From Pustulibacterium marinum (GTDB taxonomy: Bacteria > Bacteroidota > Bacteroidia > Flavobacteriales > Flavobacteriaceae), in assembly GCF_900116665.1 (NCBI RefSeq), contig NZ_FPBK01000011.1, positions 62,001 through 126,000 on the forward strand: a stretch of DNA of 64,000 nucleotides, read 5' to 3'. The position numbers and the translations under genes were made by a program. Below, piece by piece: positions 1-8,015 of the stretch. Position 1 is the first letter of the stretch, and every line of letters begins with the position of its first letter. The notes under the pieces are model-generated. The model did no database searches, was not told the origin of the DNA, and saw only the letters and a program-made list of their open reading frames with translations.

Positions 1-537
1 TCCAGTTTGTGCTATTTGTTTAATTAATTCTCTTATTTGATGAATTCCTTGCGGATCTAAACCATTTGTTGGTTCGTCTAAAATGAGAATTTCCGGATCA
101 TTCAGTAGGGCAGAGGCAATGGCTAATCGTTGCTTCATACCAAGAGAAAATGTTTTAAATTTATCATCTCTACGATCCCAAAGTTCTACCAAACGAAGTT
201 TTTCTTCAACCTTGTTAGCCGGAACTCCCTTAATTTTACAAACTAAATTTAAGTTAGCAGCAGCTGTCATGTACGGATAAAAATTGGGTCTTTCTATAAT
301 AGCACCAACTTTTTTCAAAGCATTGTTTGTAGATTCTTCACCGTTGAACCACTGGAAATCGCCAGAAGTTTTATTGACTACGTTTAAGACAATACCAAGG
401 GTTGTAGACTTTCCACTTCCGTTAGGGCCCAAAATACCGTAAACGTTTCCTTTTTCAATGGTAAATGATAAATTGTTTACCGCGGTAAGTCTTCCGAATT
501 TTTTGGTAAGATTATTTATTGTTAGAATAGTATTCAA
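1..537 (-). CDS. ABC transporter ATP-binding protein, 3' end outside the window
   Basis: This is the N-terminal 179 residues of an ABC ATPase that energises a membrane exporter; the rest lies left of the window. Reading the minus strand shows a Walker A motif GPNGSGKST, the signature FSLGMKQRLAIA and a Walker B LILDEPTNGLDP, in the right order and spacing. The Q-loop region (ERPNFYPYMTAA) resembles the BcrA-like ABC-2 export ATPases, so a two-gene exporter with a separate permease is likely; that permease is not visible here. No ATG is present near the start. TTG at 537, followed by NTILTINNLTKKFG, is the best start. The substrate cannot be inferred. Confidence 0.9.
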   Translation of the reverse strand, partial: MNTILTINNLTKKFGRLTAVNNLSFTIEKGNVYGILGPNGSGKSTTLGIVLNVVNKTSGDFQWFNGEESTNNALKKVGAIIERPNFYPYMTAAANLNLVCKIKGVPANKVEEKLRLVELWDRRDDKFKTFSLGMKQRLAIASALLNDPEILILDEPTNGLDPQGIHQIRELIKQIAQTG

Positions 538-632
538 AATGTAGATATTTTTTTTGATTGGCTATATAAACTTGACGAGGAAAAGTACATTTTGTTACAG
601 GATAATTTTAAATTTGAAGAAAACGTATTTTC

Positions 633-1694
633 ATGGGAGATGATTTGATGTCTAAAAAGAAACCGAGCTTTCCAATTTCTAAAGAGCTCGATTTGTATTT
701 GAGTGAATATAGTAGAAACATAAAAATTCCTATTTTTTATGAAGATTTGCTGCGGTTCTCAGGATCAATTGTGGTGTATGATGAAGATGATAACGATACG
801 CTTTGGCTTCGGGTTTTTTATAATGAATTTGAACGCGAGGAAATTGACTATGCTTTGAAAAAAGTATATTCTATTCTTATTTCTGATGGTAATGATGATA
901 TTCTTCAGTATTTAAATGTAGACACTATAGATTTCTGTACTTTCGGAAATTCACAACCTTTTCGCGTGAAAGTTAGAAATATTTTGAATGATAATTTCAC
1001 CTATTTCTATATCAAAAAAGCTGATGCATCTCGGATTTACGGGTTGGAATTAGAGCATATGCTTTCGCCTTATAATTTGAATTATTTGGTCTATAAAGAC
1101 ACTTTGATAGAAGAGCATATTGCAGGAATTCCAGGAGATATTTTTATCAAAGAGCATTTACCGTCACTCACAGAGTTTCAAAAATCTCAAATAGCAAAGG
1201 AGTTTGTAAAGTTCAATGAACGCTGTATGATTCGTCTTTTGGGTGATATGCGCAGTTATAATTATGTAATTGTGGCGACACCAGATTTTGATCATGTGGT
1301 TTATAAAATTAGACCTATTGACTTTGATCAACAATCTTATGAAGGCAGGTTGAAAATATACAGACCACAGTTTTTCAAAGAAAATAATGTAATGGTAGAC
1401 CTTGTGAGGTCAAAACTTCAAAAAACATCTATTGGTCAATATAAAATAGAAGAACGCTCCATAGTTGCTAAGCGAATTTTGAATAAGTTGGAACAATTAA
1501 GAGCGCTACTAAATTGTATGGAATCAGATCACATCTCTAAACCGGAATATGTAGAAAGTTTGCGTGGGGAAATATTTAATTTCACCAATGATATAAAGTT
1601 TAAAAAAGCTGAGAACATGGGGGAAATAGTGAGATCGGCGCTAGATTTTATTCGTAGAAATTATGAAGATGTAAATATGAAAAGTCTATTTTAA
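633..1694 (+). CDS. Unrecognised protein, possibly kinase-like fold
   Basis: I do not recognise the family. The 353-residue soluble protein has no signal peptide or membrane segment. By eye it carries a series resembling the protein-kinase/APH fold: FYIKK (K128/K129) like the ATP-binding lysine strand, GLELE (139-141) like the helix-C glutamate, a hinge-like LIEEHIAGIPG (159-168), GDMRSYN (204-210) like the catalytic loop D-x4-N, and PIDFD (228-232) like the metal-binding DFG or IDxE segment. This is inference from motif order only. A second in-frame ATG at 648 follows GGGAGA at a good Shine-Dalgarno distance and may be the true start. A TAAATTTG box lies at 609-616. The 3' end overlaps the convergent neighbour by 9 bp. 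Confidence 0.75.
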   Translation: MGDDLMSKKKPSFPISKELDLYLSEYSRNIKIPIFYEDLLRFSGSIVVYDEDDNDTLWLRVFYNEFEREEIDYALKKVYSILISDGNDDILQYLNVDTIDFCTFGNSQPFRVKVRNILNDNFTYFYIKKADASRIYGLELEHMLSPYNLNYLVYKDTLIEEHIAGIPGDIFIKEHLPSLTEFQKSQIAKEFVKFNERCMIRLLGDMRSYNYVIVATPDFDHVVYKIRPIDFDQQSYEGRLKIYRPQFFKENNVMVDLVRSKLQKTSIGQYKIEERSIVAKRILNKLEQLRALLNCMESDHISKPEYVESLRGEIFNFTNDIKFKKAENMGEIVRSALDFIRRNYEDVNMKSLF

Positions 1695-2699
1695 ATTTTG
1701 GGAAAGAAAATATCCAATCTTTTCAGGCTCTACATTTACGCCAACTACTTTTCTGTTAGCATCGATTAAAATACTGTAGGGAATACTGTAAAATTCATAG
1801 TAGGACACAATAGGACTATCAAATTCATTTCCAGATCGTAAATGATTCCAAGTTAAATTGTCTTTTGCTATGGCTTTTTTCCACGGTTCCATTTCGTCTT
1901 CCAAAGAAATACTTAACACATCAAATCCTTTACTGTGATATTTGTTATATACGCTTACAATATATGGATTTTGTTTGCGGCAGGGAACACACCAACTAGC
2001 CCAAAAATCTACCAATAAATAAGGAGCGGAAATTGTAGAAGAATTTATGGTTTCTTCTTGTAAATTGTACAAATCAAAATCTTTGAAGGTACTACCAATG
2101 CCAAATTTTTCAAGTTTTTCTAAAGATTGGTTGATAACGAATAAATCAGTTGAAGTTTGTTTGCTTGTATCTAATTGTTGTTTGAAGTCGGTAACTTCTT
2201 CGGCACTTAAAATCCAACTTTCAGAAGCAATTTTAGCCAATAATTTTCCACTCAAACTATGTGACGGATTTTCTGTAATGAATTTTGATAAAGAATCTTT
2301 CAGTCTGAAATTAAAATCAGCATCATTATAGTGATCTTCTAAAAATGATTCAAAATGATGTTGTTTTTGTTGACTTTCAGAACCTGTAACGCTAGTTAAT
2401 TTTAGATGTTCCGGAGAATTGAAAGTGATGTGTATTTCAGAATTTTCTACATATAACCACGCTAATTTTGACTTGTCATCTAACGTGATCCAACTCTGAA
2501 TAGGAAAAGGAACTTTCCCATTGAAGGTAAATTGATTGTTACTAACTAAAACACTGTCTTTGGAGTTTGGCGTGTTTAAAAACACATAACCGTTGTAGTT
2601 TCCGTTTTCAAATTCTCCCTGAATTTGGAAACCATCTGTTGACTTTTGCGAACAACTTGCGAGCAAAACCAAACTCCAAAAAAGTGTAAAATATTTCAT
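1686..2699 (-). CDS. TlpA-like thioredoxin-fold lipoprotein
   Basis: A 337-residue envelope thiol-disulfide oxidoreductase. It has a lipoprotein signal (LLASC, lipid-attachment Cys16), an N-terminal beta-rich region of the DUF4369 kind (about 22-110), a helical linker, and a C-terminal thioredoxin-like domain with WASWCVPC (C237, C240), the redox CxxC of the TlpA/ResA group. Such proteins keep periplasmic cysteines reduced, for example in cytochrome maturation; the substrate here is unknown. The start lies 1 bp from the stop of the upstream gene at 2701-3759, so the two are probably cotranscribed. Its stop overlaps the convergent gene at 633-1694. Confidence 0.9.
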   Translation of the reverse strand: MKYFTLFWSLVLLASCSQKSTDGFQIQGEFENGNYNGYVFLNTPNSKDSVLVSNNQFTFNGKVPFPIQSWITLDDKSKLAWLYVENSEIHITFNSPEHLKLTSVTGSESQQKQHHFESFLEDHYNDADFNFRLKDSLSKFITENPSHSLSGKLLAKIASESWILSAEEVTDFKQQLDTSKQTSTDLFVINQSLEKLEKFGIGSTFKDFDLYNLQEETINSSTISAPYLLVDFWASWCVPCRKQNPYIVSVYNKYHSKGFDVLSISLEDEMEPWKKAIAKDNLTWNHLRSGNEFDSPIVSYYEFYSIPYSILIDANRKVVGVNVEPEKIGYFLSQNLK

Positions 2700-2700
2700 G

Positions 2701-3759
2701 TTAGTTTTTCTCTTCCTTGTTGAAATATACTAAGTAATAGTACATTTGGCGTTCTTCGTCCCAACCTTTTTCAACAAATTTATCGGCACTTTCAGGATTA
2801 ATGAAATCCATCTTAATCTGTACGTTGGTGTCTAGATTAATCACGTTTTTCATTTTCTTACGTGCGTCAGAAACAGCCTTGTTAGCAATAGGAAAGTTAG
2901 AAACGTCTTCAATGCTGTATTTTGGACCTTTTTCAACTTTGTAATGTTTGAATTCCGGAATTAAATCTGGATTTTCCATTACTTCATTCAAGAAATTGGT
3001 TTCTTCAAACTCGTCATTTTTAGCAAAGTGATTCACCGCACGGTTCATGAACATTACTTCTTCTTTCTTGTCTTCTGCAGGTAAAACCACGTCTTTTGCG
3101 AAGTCTTTACAGAATTTCAAATACTTTTTAGTGAAGAAGTTTTCATCGGTTAATGCATCAACATTCAAAAAGTTTTCCAGCCAATATTTAGTGTCGTAAC
3201 GGTTACTGTCTACTGATAGAATTTTGTAACCGTCACTTTGATTCTTGTTCATAATCAAACATCCTTTGTCTAGTTTGTTGATGTTGATTCCTTGCTGAAT
3301 AAGAATGTTGATATCGTTTCCTGCGTCTTCAAACTGAAGAAAATCGTGCTTTAACTCACTCTTAAAAATACCAATGGCATCTACTTTTTCATTGTCTAAA
3401 ACCACATCTTGAAGGTACGCAACATACACTTCTCCTGGTTTTATATGTGGGTGGTTCGATTGCTCAAACAAGTGTGTAGCAATCTTTTTTGAGTTTTCGT
3501 GAATTGAATTTGGGTTTGTAAAAACCTCTGCAGCAATTTTGTACAATTCATTAAATTCTAAATCTACATCATCATCAAAGCGCAGGTAATTTTCTTCTTT
3601 ATCGCGGAACGGTTTAAAGAAATATTCTTTTAACAAACCTAAAATTTCATCGTTTAGTTTGTATGGGTTTTCAGAAAAGAAAACGCCTTCACTTTTACTT
3701 TTGTTTCCCACTCTGTGAATGGATAAACTTTCAATGTGCGTTGGATATAAGTTGATCAT
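2701..3759 (-). CDS. Nucleoid-associated protein, NdpA/YejK family
   Basis: A 352-residue cytoplasmic protein matching the NdpA (YejK, 37-kDa nucleoid-associated) family by overall text: an N-terminal IESLSIHRVGNKSKSEG, a middle YVAYLQDVVLDNEKVDAIGIFKSE, and an acidic, Lys-rich C-terminal half. Family members bind the nucleoid; the Bacteroidota versions are little studied. There is no signal peptide or membrane segment. It sits 1 bp upstream of the TlpA-like lipoprotein gene. Its 5' side abuts a short AGTTAC repeat array that separates it from the four-helix-bundle gene, so transcription from further upstream may be interrupted there. Confidence 0.8.
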   Translation of the reverse strand: MINLYPTHIESLSIHRVGNKSKSEGVFFSENPYKLNDEILGLLKEYFFKPFRDKEENYLRFDDDVDLEFNELYKIAAEVFTNPNSIHENSKKIATHLFEQSNHPHIKPGEVYVAYLQDVVLDNEKVDAIGIFKSELKHDFLQFEDAGNDINILIQQGININKLDKGCLIMNKNQSDGYKILSVDSNRYDTKYWLENFLNVDALTDENFFTKKYLKFCKDFAKDVVLPAEDKKEEVMFMNRAVNHFAKNDEFEETNFLNEVMENPDLIPEFKHYKVEKGPKYSIEDVSNFPIANKAVSDARKKMKNVINLDTNVQIKMDFINPESADKFVEKGWDEERQMYYYLVYFNKEEKN

Positions 3760-3766
3760 TTTTTTT

Positions 3767-3790
3767 AGTTACAAAGTTACTGAGTTACTA
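3767..3790. repeat. Three-unit AGTTAC array, period 8 bp
   Basis: AGTTAC occurs at 3767, 3775 and 3783, exactly every 8 bp. The last unit runs into the stop codon of the four-helix-bundle gene. Together with the repeat at 4147-4180 it brackets that gene. I infer that it marks the edge of an inserted cassette. Confidence 0.6.
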
Positions 3791-4144
3791 AGATTCTTTG
3801 ATTTTATTGATAAAACTAACAAGCATTCGCTCTAACTCTCTGGTTTTTTCATAGATTTCTATGAAAATTTCTTTTGGTATAAAATTTAAATTAAAAGCAA
3901 TTTCAATTTGGGTTTGAAGTTCAAAGATAGAGCTTAATGCAATATTTAAATACTTTAAAAAGTCTCTTCTTCCATCACGTCCATAGCCTTCTGCAATGTT
4001 ACTAGGAATTGATATAGCACTTCTTCTAATTTGTGATGTGAGATTGTATTGTTCTTCTTTTGGAAATGCTTCTGTTACTTTATAGATACTCGTAACCAAA
4101 TTCATTCCTTTTTGCCAAATTAATAAATCTCGAAAAGTAGCCAT
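3788..4144 (-). CDS. Four-helix-bundle protein, 23S rRNA intervening-sequence family, copy 1
   Basis: A 118-residue all-helical protein of the family first seen inside 23S rRNA intervening sequences. Diagnostic text is FRDLLIWQKGMNLV near the N-terminus, LTSQIRRSAISIPSNIAEGYGR in the middle, and LSSIFELQTQIEIA followed by a last helix. The molecular function of the family is not established. There is no rRNA here, so this is a free-standing copy, which is common in Bacteroidota. A second copy lies at 40952-41299 and shares the R-RSA-SI-SNIAEG core. Short repeat arrays sit directly on both sides, unlike the neighbouring gene junctions. Confidence 0.92.
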   Translation of the reverse strand: MATFRDLLIWQKGMNLVTSIYKVTEAFPKEEQYNLTSQIRRSAISIPSNIAEGYGRDGRRDFLKYLNIALSSIFELQTQIEIAFNLNFIPKEIFIEIYEKTRELERMLVSFINKIKES

Positions 4145-4146
4145 AT

Positions 4147-4180
4147 CTTAGAAACTTTGCTGCTTTGGTACTTAGAAACT
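4147..4180. repeat. Direct repeat CTTAGAAACT bracketing the four-helix-bundle gene
   Basis: CTTAGAAACT occurs at 4147-4156 and again at 4171-4180, separated by ACTTTG-like and TTTGGTA-like low-complexity text. It lies immediately upstream of the start codon of the gene at 3788-4144. It is of the same character as the array on the other side of that gene. Confidence 0.5.
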
Positions 4181-4189
4181 AATTAGAAA

Positions 4190-4714
4190 TTAATTCCAGT
4201 TTTCATCAAAATCCATGTCTCCGTAACCGGATAGGTCGTCATCATCATCGGTTCCAAAATCATCAAAACCTTCGTTGAAATCTACTTTTTCTGCTTCAAA
4301 ATCTTTTTCAGGAGCATTTGCTGGCAATTCGCCATGCGAAAATAAAAGTATCGGATAGGTAATGCCTGGTTCTGGTTCGCTCATTTCTCCCAATTCTACA
4401 AAGAATGTCCACATGCTAAAAAAATCGTACACGTAGATCAATCGGTTATCATCTTCGGAAATCACATCTTCCAGGGTTGTTTCGTTCATCAATCTAACGT
4501 CAGTAGAACCGTCGCTCATATCAAATAACGAAATTTCATCACCTTGATTCCAATCTTCATCACTCACGTAAAAAGAAGCCATTTCGCTACCGTCAAACCC
4601 AAAAGCTTGTGTAAGTGCATTATGGAAATCTTCCATAGTTACATCTCCGTCTATAGCAACGTCTCTGATAACGTCTTCTTCGGCGTCTAAAATAATTCTG
4701 AATTTATATATCAT
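4190..4714 (-). CDS. Plasmid pRiA4b ORF-3-like protein
   Basis: A 174-residue acidic cytoplasmic protein. The N-terminus (IYKFRIILDAEEDVIRDV, then a helix with FHNALTQAFGF, then MASFYVSD..WNQGDEISLFDM) matches the pRiA4b ORF-3 family, also labelled IS1096 passenger TnpR-like. The C-terminus is a run of Asp-rich residues (DDDDDLSGYGDMDFDENW). The database name suggests mobile DNA, but no inverted repeats or transposase are present here and single chromosomal copies are normal in Flavobacteriaceae. The function is unknown. It is read in the same direction as ctaA upstream, 24 bp away. Confidence 0.8.
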   Translation of the reverse strand: MIYKFRIILDAEEDVIRDVAIDGDVTMEDFHNALTQAFGFDGSEMASFYVSDEDWNQGDEISLFDMSDGSTDVRLMNETTLEDVISEDDNRLIYVYDFFSMWTFFVELGEMSEPEPGITYPILLFSHGELPANAPEKDFEAEKVDFNEGFDDFGTDDDDDLSGYGDMDFDENWN

Positions 4715-4738
4715 GTACTAAAATTGGTTTTGAAAATA

Positions 4739-5761
4739 TTAGTGTGCTACTGCTTTCTTGTTTTCTAAAAGTAAGTAAAATTGTATTCCAAAAATAATAG
4801 AAGCAACTACTAAATGGATGGTTTGTGAAGTAAAAGGGAAGTGGAAATAGAACATTACAATTCCGCTAACAACTTCTACCAAAAGCAGCGCAATTACCCA
4901 ATTGATTTTTGAATACCCCAAAAGTAATTGTTTGTTTTTCCAAAACAAAAAGGCATTTATCAACAATACAATAATGGAGAACGATCTGTGAATGTAAAAT
5001 TGCCAGCTAGGATCGCTTAACCAAAGTTGTTTTGCGTGTTCGCCATAAATATCTGCCTGAATATCTACAAACTGACGTACTTGTGTACCCAATACAATTT
5101 GTATTAATGTAAATACAATCGCCAATATATTTACCAGCGTAAAGGGTTTGAATTTCTTTTGATTTTTTGCTGTATCCGAATTTAAATACAATACATATAA
5201 AATCATTGCTACAATGACCAAAGCCATTACCATGTGAACGGTGATTTTTTGAGGTAGCAAGACTGAATAAACTACGGTGGCACCCAACCATGCCTGAAAG
5301 CCCATGGCAAAAACTACCAACCAGGATAGTATGGTAATCGCTTTTTTCTTTTTCCATAAGCTGAAAGAAGCAATAGCCATGATTAATGTAGCCAAACCTG
5401 CTAAAGCACCCACTAAACGATTGATAAACTCTGTCCAGGTATGGTACGGATTAAAAATAGCATAATCGTGTTTGGTATATTTTTCCCAATTTGTTGCTTC
5501 AAAATTGTTAGCAGAAGTAAAATCTTTAGCAGCTACTTTCAAAGTTTCTTCTAAAATAATTACTTGTCCTTTTTTGTATGCATGATCAGGTTTCCAGACT
5601 AATTGTTCTGCATTAGTAGGCGGAATATAATATCCGAAACATTTTGGCCAATCAGGGCAACCCATTCCACTACCGGTCATACGTACCACAGCACCGGCAA
5701 CAATTACTAAATACACTAAAACCAGCGTAGTTTTAGCAATTGAATTGAAGTATTTTTTCAT
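4739..5761 (-). CDS. ctaA: Heme A synthase (COX15/CtaA)
   Basis: A 340-residue polytopic membrane protein that oxidises heme O to heme A for the aa3-type cytochrome oxidase. It has about eight hydrophobic segments, an extracytoplasmic GSGMGCPDWPKCFG (C35 and C41, the conserved cysteine pair), and four His in membrane contexts (HTWTEFINRLVG, ITVHMVMA, YIHRSFSI, TIHLVVAS) that match the heme ligands of the family. The loop after the first helix is long, about 60 residues. The gene follows cca by 9 bp and is probably cotranscribed with it. The oxidase genes are not in the window. Confidence 0.95.
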   Translation of the reverse strand: MKKYFNSIAKTTLVLVYLVIVAGAVVRMTGSGMGCPDWPKCFGYYIPPTNAEQLVWKPDHAYKKGQVIILEETLKVAAKDFTSANNFEATNWEKYTKHDYAIFNPYHTWTEFINRLVGALAGLATLIMAIASFSLWKKKKAITILSWLVVFAMGFQAWLGATVVYSVLLPQKITVHMVMALVIVAMILYVLYLNSDTAKNQKKFKPFTLVNILAIVFTLIQIVLGTQVRQFVDIQADIYGEHAKQLWLSDPSWQFYIHRSFSIIVLLINAFLFWKNKQLLLGYSKINWVIALLLVEVVSGIVMFYFHFPFTSQTIHLVVASIIFGIQFYLLLENKKAVAH

Positions 5762-5770
5762 TTTAAGTGT

Positions 5771-7198
5771 TTATTTAACCGGATTTAATCCTAATTTTTC
5801 TCCTTTTTTGAGCATAAATTGATACGCAGCTTCGTATTCATTCGGAATTTCACCTTCCAGAATTGCTTCTTTTATGGCGTCTTTGATCATTCCAATTTCA
5901 CGAGACGGCTGTAAGTTGAAGATTTCCATAATTTCTTCCCCACTAATTGGTGGTTGAAAATTACGAACATGATCTCTTTCTTCTACTTCAACAATTTTTT
6001 GTCTAACAATCTTAAAATTATGGTGGTATTTGGTAAATTTTCTTGGGTTTTTGGTTGTAATATCGGCTTCGCAAAGCGTCATTAAATCTTCTACAAAATC
6101 TCCGGCATCAAAAATGAGTCGGCGCACAGCAGAATCGGTGACCATTTCTTGCGCCAAAACAATTGGGCGAGAACTCATGGAAACCATTTTCTGAACATAT
6201 TTCATTTTATCGTTCAGTGGCATGTGTAAACGTTTGAAAAGTTTATAGACCATTTTTCCACCAACAAATTCATGTCCGTGGAATGTCCATCCTACCTTTT
6301 TATCAAAACGTTTTGTGGGTGCTTTTCCTATATCGTGTAACAAAGCAGCCCAGCGCAACCAAAGGTTATCGGTATTTGGGGCAATGTTATCAACCACTTC
6401 TAAAGTATGCCAAAAGTTGTCTTTATGGCGTTGTCCTTCTTTTTCTTCAATGCCTTGCAGATTGGTTAATTCGGGCATAATTAGTTTTAGAAGTCCGGTT
6501 TTGTGCAATAATTTAAAACCAATAGAAGGTTTAGGAGATAGAATAATTTTATGCAATTCGTCTACAATTCGCTCTCCCGAAATAATTTTGATGCGTTCTT
6601 TATTGCGCGTAATGGCATTTAAAGATTCCTCTTCAATTTGAAAATTAAGTTGAGTAGCAAATCGAATGGCACGCATCATACGCAATGGATCATCAGAATA
6701 CGTAATATCGGGATCCAAAGGAGTTCTGATAATTTTATTTTCAAGGTCTTGTATACCATTAAACGGATCTAATAAGGCGCCAAAATTCTCTTTATTTAAA
6801 GAAATAGCCAATGCGTTGATGGTGAAATCTCTTCGGTTTTGATCGTCTTGTAAAGTGCCATCTTCCACTAAAGGATTTCTAGAATCTTCTCGGTAACTTT
6901 CTTTACGGGCGCCTACAAATTCTAGCTCAATATCATCGGTTTTTACCATGGCGGTGCCATAGTTTTTAAACACTTGTACTTTAGCCTTGTTGGGTAAAAG
7001 TGATGCTACTTCTTGAGCCAGTTCAATACCACGCCCAACAGCCACCACATCAATATCTTTTGCAGTACCTCTTTCTAACAAAAAATCTCTTACAAAGCCA
7101 CCAATTACATAACTGTCTACTTGCAAATTGTTAGCAGCAGTTGCTATGGTTTCAAAAATGGGATCTTGTATGGCTTGTTTTGTATCTTTTGTATTCAC
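5771..7198 (-). CDS. cca: CCA tRNA nucleotidyltransferase with HD domain
   Basis: A 475-residue class II nucleotidyltransferase that adds or repairs the 3' CCA end of tRNAs. Motif A is GGFVRD (33-38) followed by KDIDVV with catalytic D48/D50; [10 protein letters not shown] (121-130) and [13 protein letters not shown] (169-181) are the nucleotide-recognition motifs. A C-terminal HD domain ([12 protein letters not shown]288/D289) suggests added phosphohydrolase activity. The start codon is GTG at 7198; no in-frame ATG lies just upstream. A poly(A) polymerase reading is possible, since the families are hard to separate, but cca is the usual role in Bacteroidota. Confidence 0.93.
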   Translation of the reverse strand: MNTKDTKQAIQDPIFETIATAANNLQVDSYVIGGFVRDFLLERGTAKDIDVVAVGRGIELAQEVASLLPNKAKVQVFKNYGTAMVKTDDIELEFVGARKESYREDSRNPLVEDGTLQDDQNRRDFTINALAISLNKENFGALLDPFNGIQDLENKIIRTPLDPDITYSDDPLRMMRAIRFATQLNFQIEEESLNAITRNKERIKIISGERIVDELHKIILSPKPSIGFKLLHKTGLLKLIMPELTNLQGIEEKEGQRHKDNFWHTLEVVDNIAPNTDNLWLRWAALLHDIGKAPTKRFDKKVGWTFHGHEFVGGKMVYKLFKRLHMPLNDKMKYVQKMVSMSSRPIVLAQEMVTDSAVRRLIFDAGDFVEDLMTLCEADITTKNPRKFTKYHHNFKIVRQKIVEVEERDHVRNFQPPISGEEIMEIFNLQPSREIGMIKDAIKEAILEGEIPNEYEAAYQFMLKKGEKLGLNPVK

Positions 7199-7274
7199 TT
7201 TTATGAGTGTTGTATTTGGGTTAGGGATTGAGGCATTTGTTCAAGCTCTTTTGTTTTATGAAATAAAATAAAAA

Positions 7275-7312
7275 GCGACTGCCGAAAGCCCGCCGCACGC
7301 TGAGTGCGGAAC
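7275..7312. other. GC-rich hairpin in AT-rich spacer
   Basis: CCGCAC (7293-7298) and GTGCGG (7304-7309) form a perfect 6-bp stem with loop GCTGA, preceded by GCCGAAAGCCCGCC. The block is far richer in G and C than its surroundings. There is no clear T-run on either side, so it is not a typical terminator. It may be a dispersed intergenic repeat, but only this one copy was noticed in the window. Confidence 0.4.
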
Positions 7313-7328
7313 CTTCATTAAACTAAAA

Positions 7329-7889
7329 CTATTTGCGAATTATTTTAAAAAGTCCGCTTCCACTTAATTTGATAATAGTAGAAGGTTGTTCGCAAATTTT
7401 TTCGCGGTGCAAATTTACTACATAGTCCACACCTGATAAAATTTCGTTACTGATTTCTTTGAACGATTTTGGAGTAGGAGCACCACTAATATTGGCCGAT
7501 GTTGAAACAATTGGCCTGTTCAGCTTTCTAATAAGTTGCTGACAAAATTCGTCTTTGACAACCCGAACCGCCAAAGTGTTATCGGGAGCAATGAGGTTTT
7601 TAGCCACGCCATTTGGGTTGTCATAGATAATCGTAGTTGGTTTATCAGAATGATCTATAAGGTCGTATGCCGCATCTGGAATTTCACGGAAAATACGTTC
7701 TAGCATTATCACGTCTGATACTAAGCATATCAATGCTTTGCTTTCCTCTCGTTGTTTTAAGGCGTATATTTTTTGTACTGCTTCTTCGTTTCGTGCATCA
7801 CAACCCAATCCCCAAACCGTATCGGTAGGGTAGAGTAGTGTACCACCTTCTTTGATTATTTGAATGCTTTTATGGAGTTCTTCTTTCAT
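7329..7889 (-). CDS. L-threonylcarbamoyladenylate synthase (Sua5/YrdC/YwlC family)
   Basis: A 186-residue YrdC-domain enzyme that makes threonylcarbamoyl-AMP from threonine, bicarbonate and ATP for the t6A37 modification of ANN-decoding tRNAs. Visible motifs are GGTLLYPTDTVWGLGCDA (15-32), KQREESKALICLV (45-57), a basic pocket RVVKDEFC, and RPIVSTSANISGAPTP. The length fits the short, YrdC-only form without the Sua5 C-terminal domain. It is read in the same direction as cca, with the GC-rich hairpin in the 130-bp spacer between them. Confidence 0.93.
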   Translation of the reverse strand: MKEELHKSIQIIKEGGTLLYPTDTVWGLGCDARNEEAVQKIYALKQREESKALICLVSDVIMLERIFREIPDAAYDLIDHSDKPTTIIYDNPNGVAKNLIAPDNTLAVRVVKDEFCQQLIRKLNRPIVSTSANISGAPTPKSFKEISNEILSGVDYVVNLHREKICEQPSTIIKLSGSGLFKIIRK

Positions 7890-8015
7890 AATTTTATCAA
7901 ATTCACAAAATTAGTACAATTTATTCTAATGCTATATTTTGATGACTTGGAATAATAAAAACAAACATTGTTTTTATTTGTTTCTTATATTGCCACGCAA
8001 ATTTAAATTTTGTTT

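Noticed and set aside
3788-4144. 23S rRNA intervening sequence
   Set aside because: The protein family is right but there is no rRNA gene in the window; this is a free-standing copy.
4190-4714. Insertion sequence suggested by the IS1096 passenger family name
   Set aside because: No transposase, terminal inverted repeats or target duplication are visible around the gene.
5007-5357. 116-codon open frame inside ctaA
   Set aside because: Same strand, other frame, fully inside a gene with intact family motifs; composition is Cys/Ser/His-rich as expected of a shadow frame.
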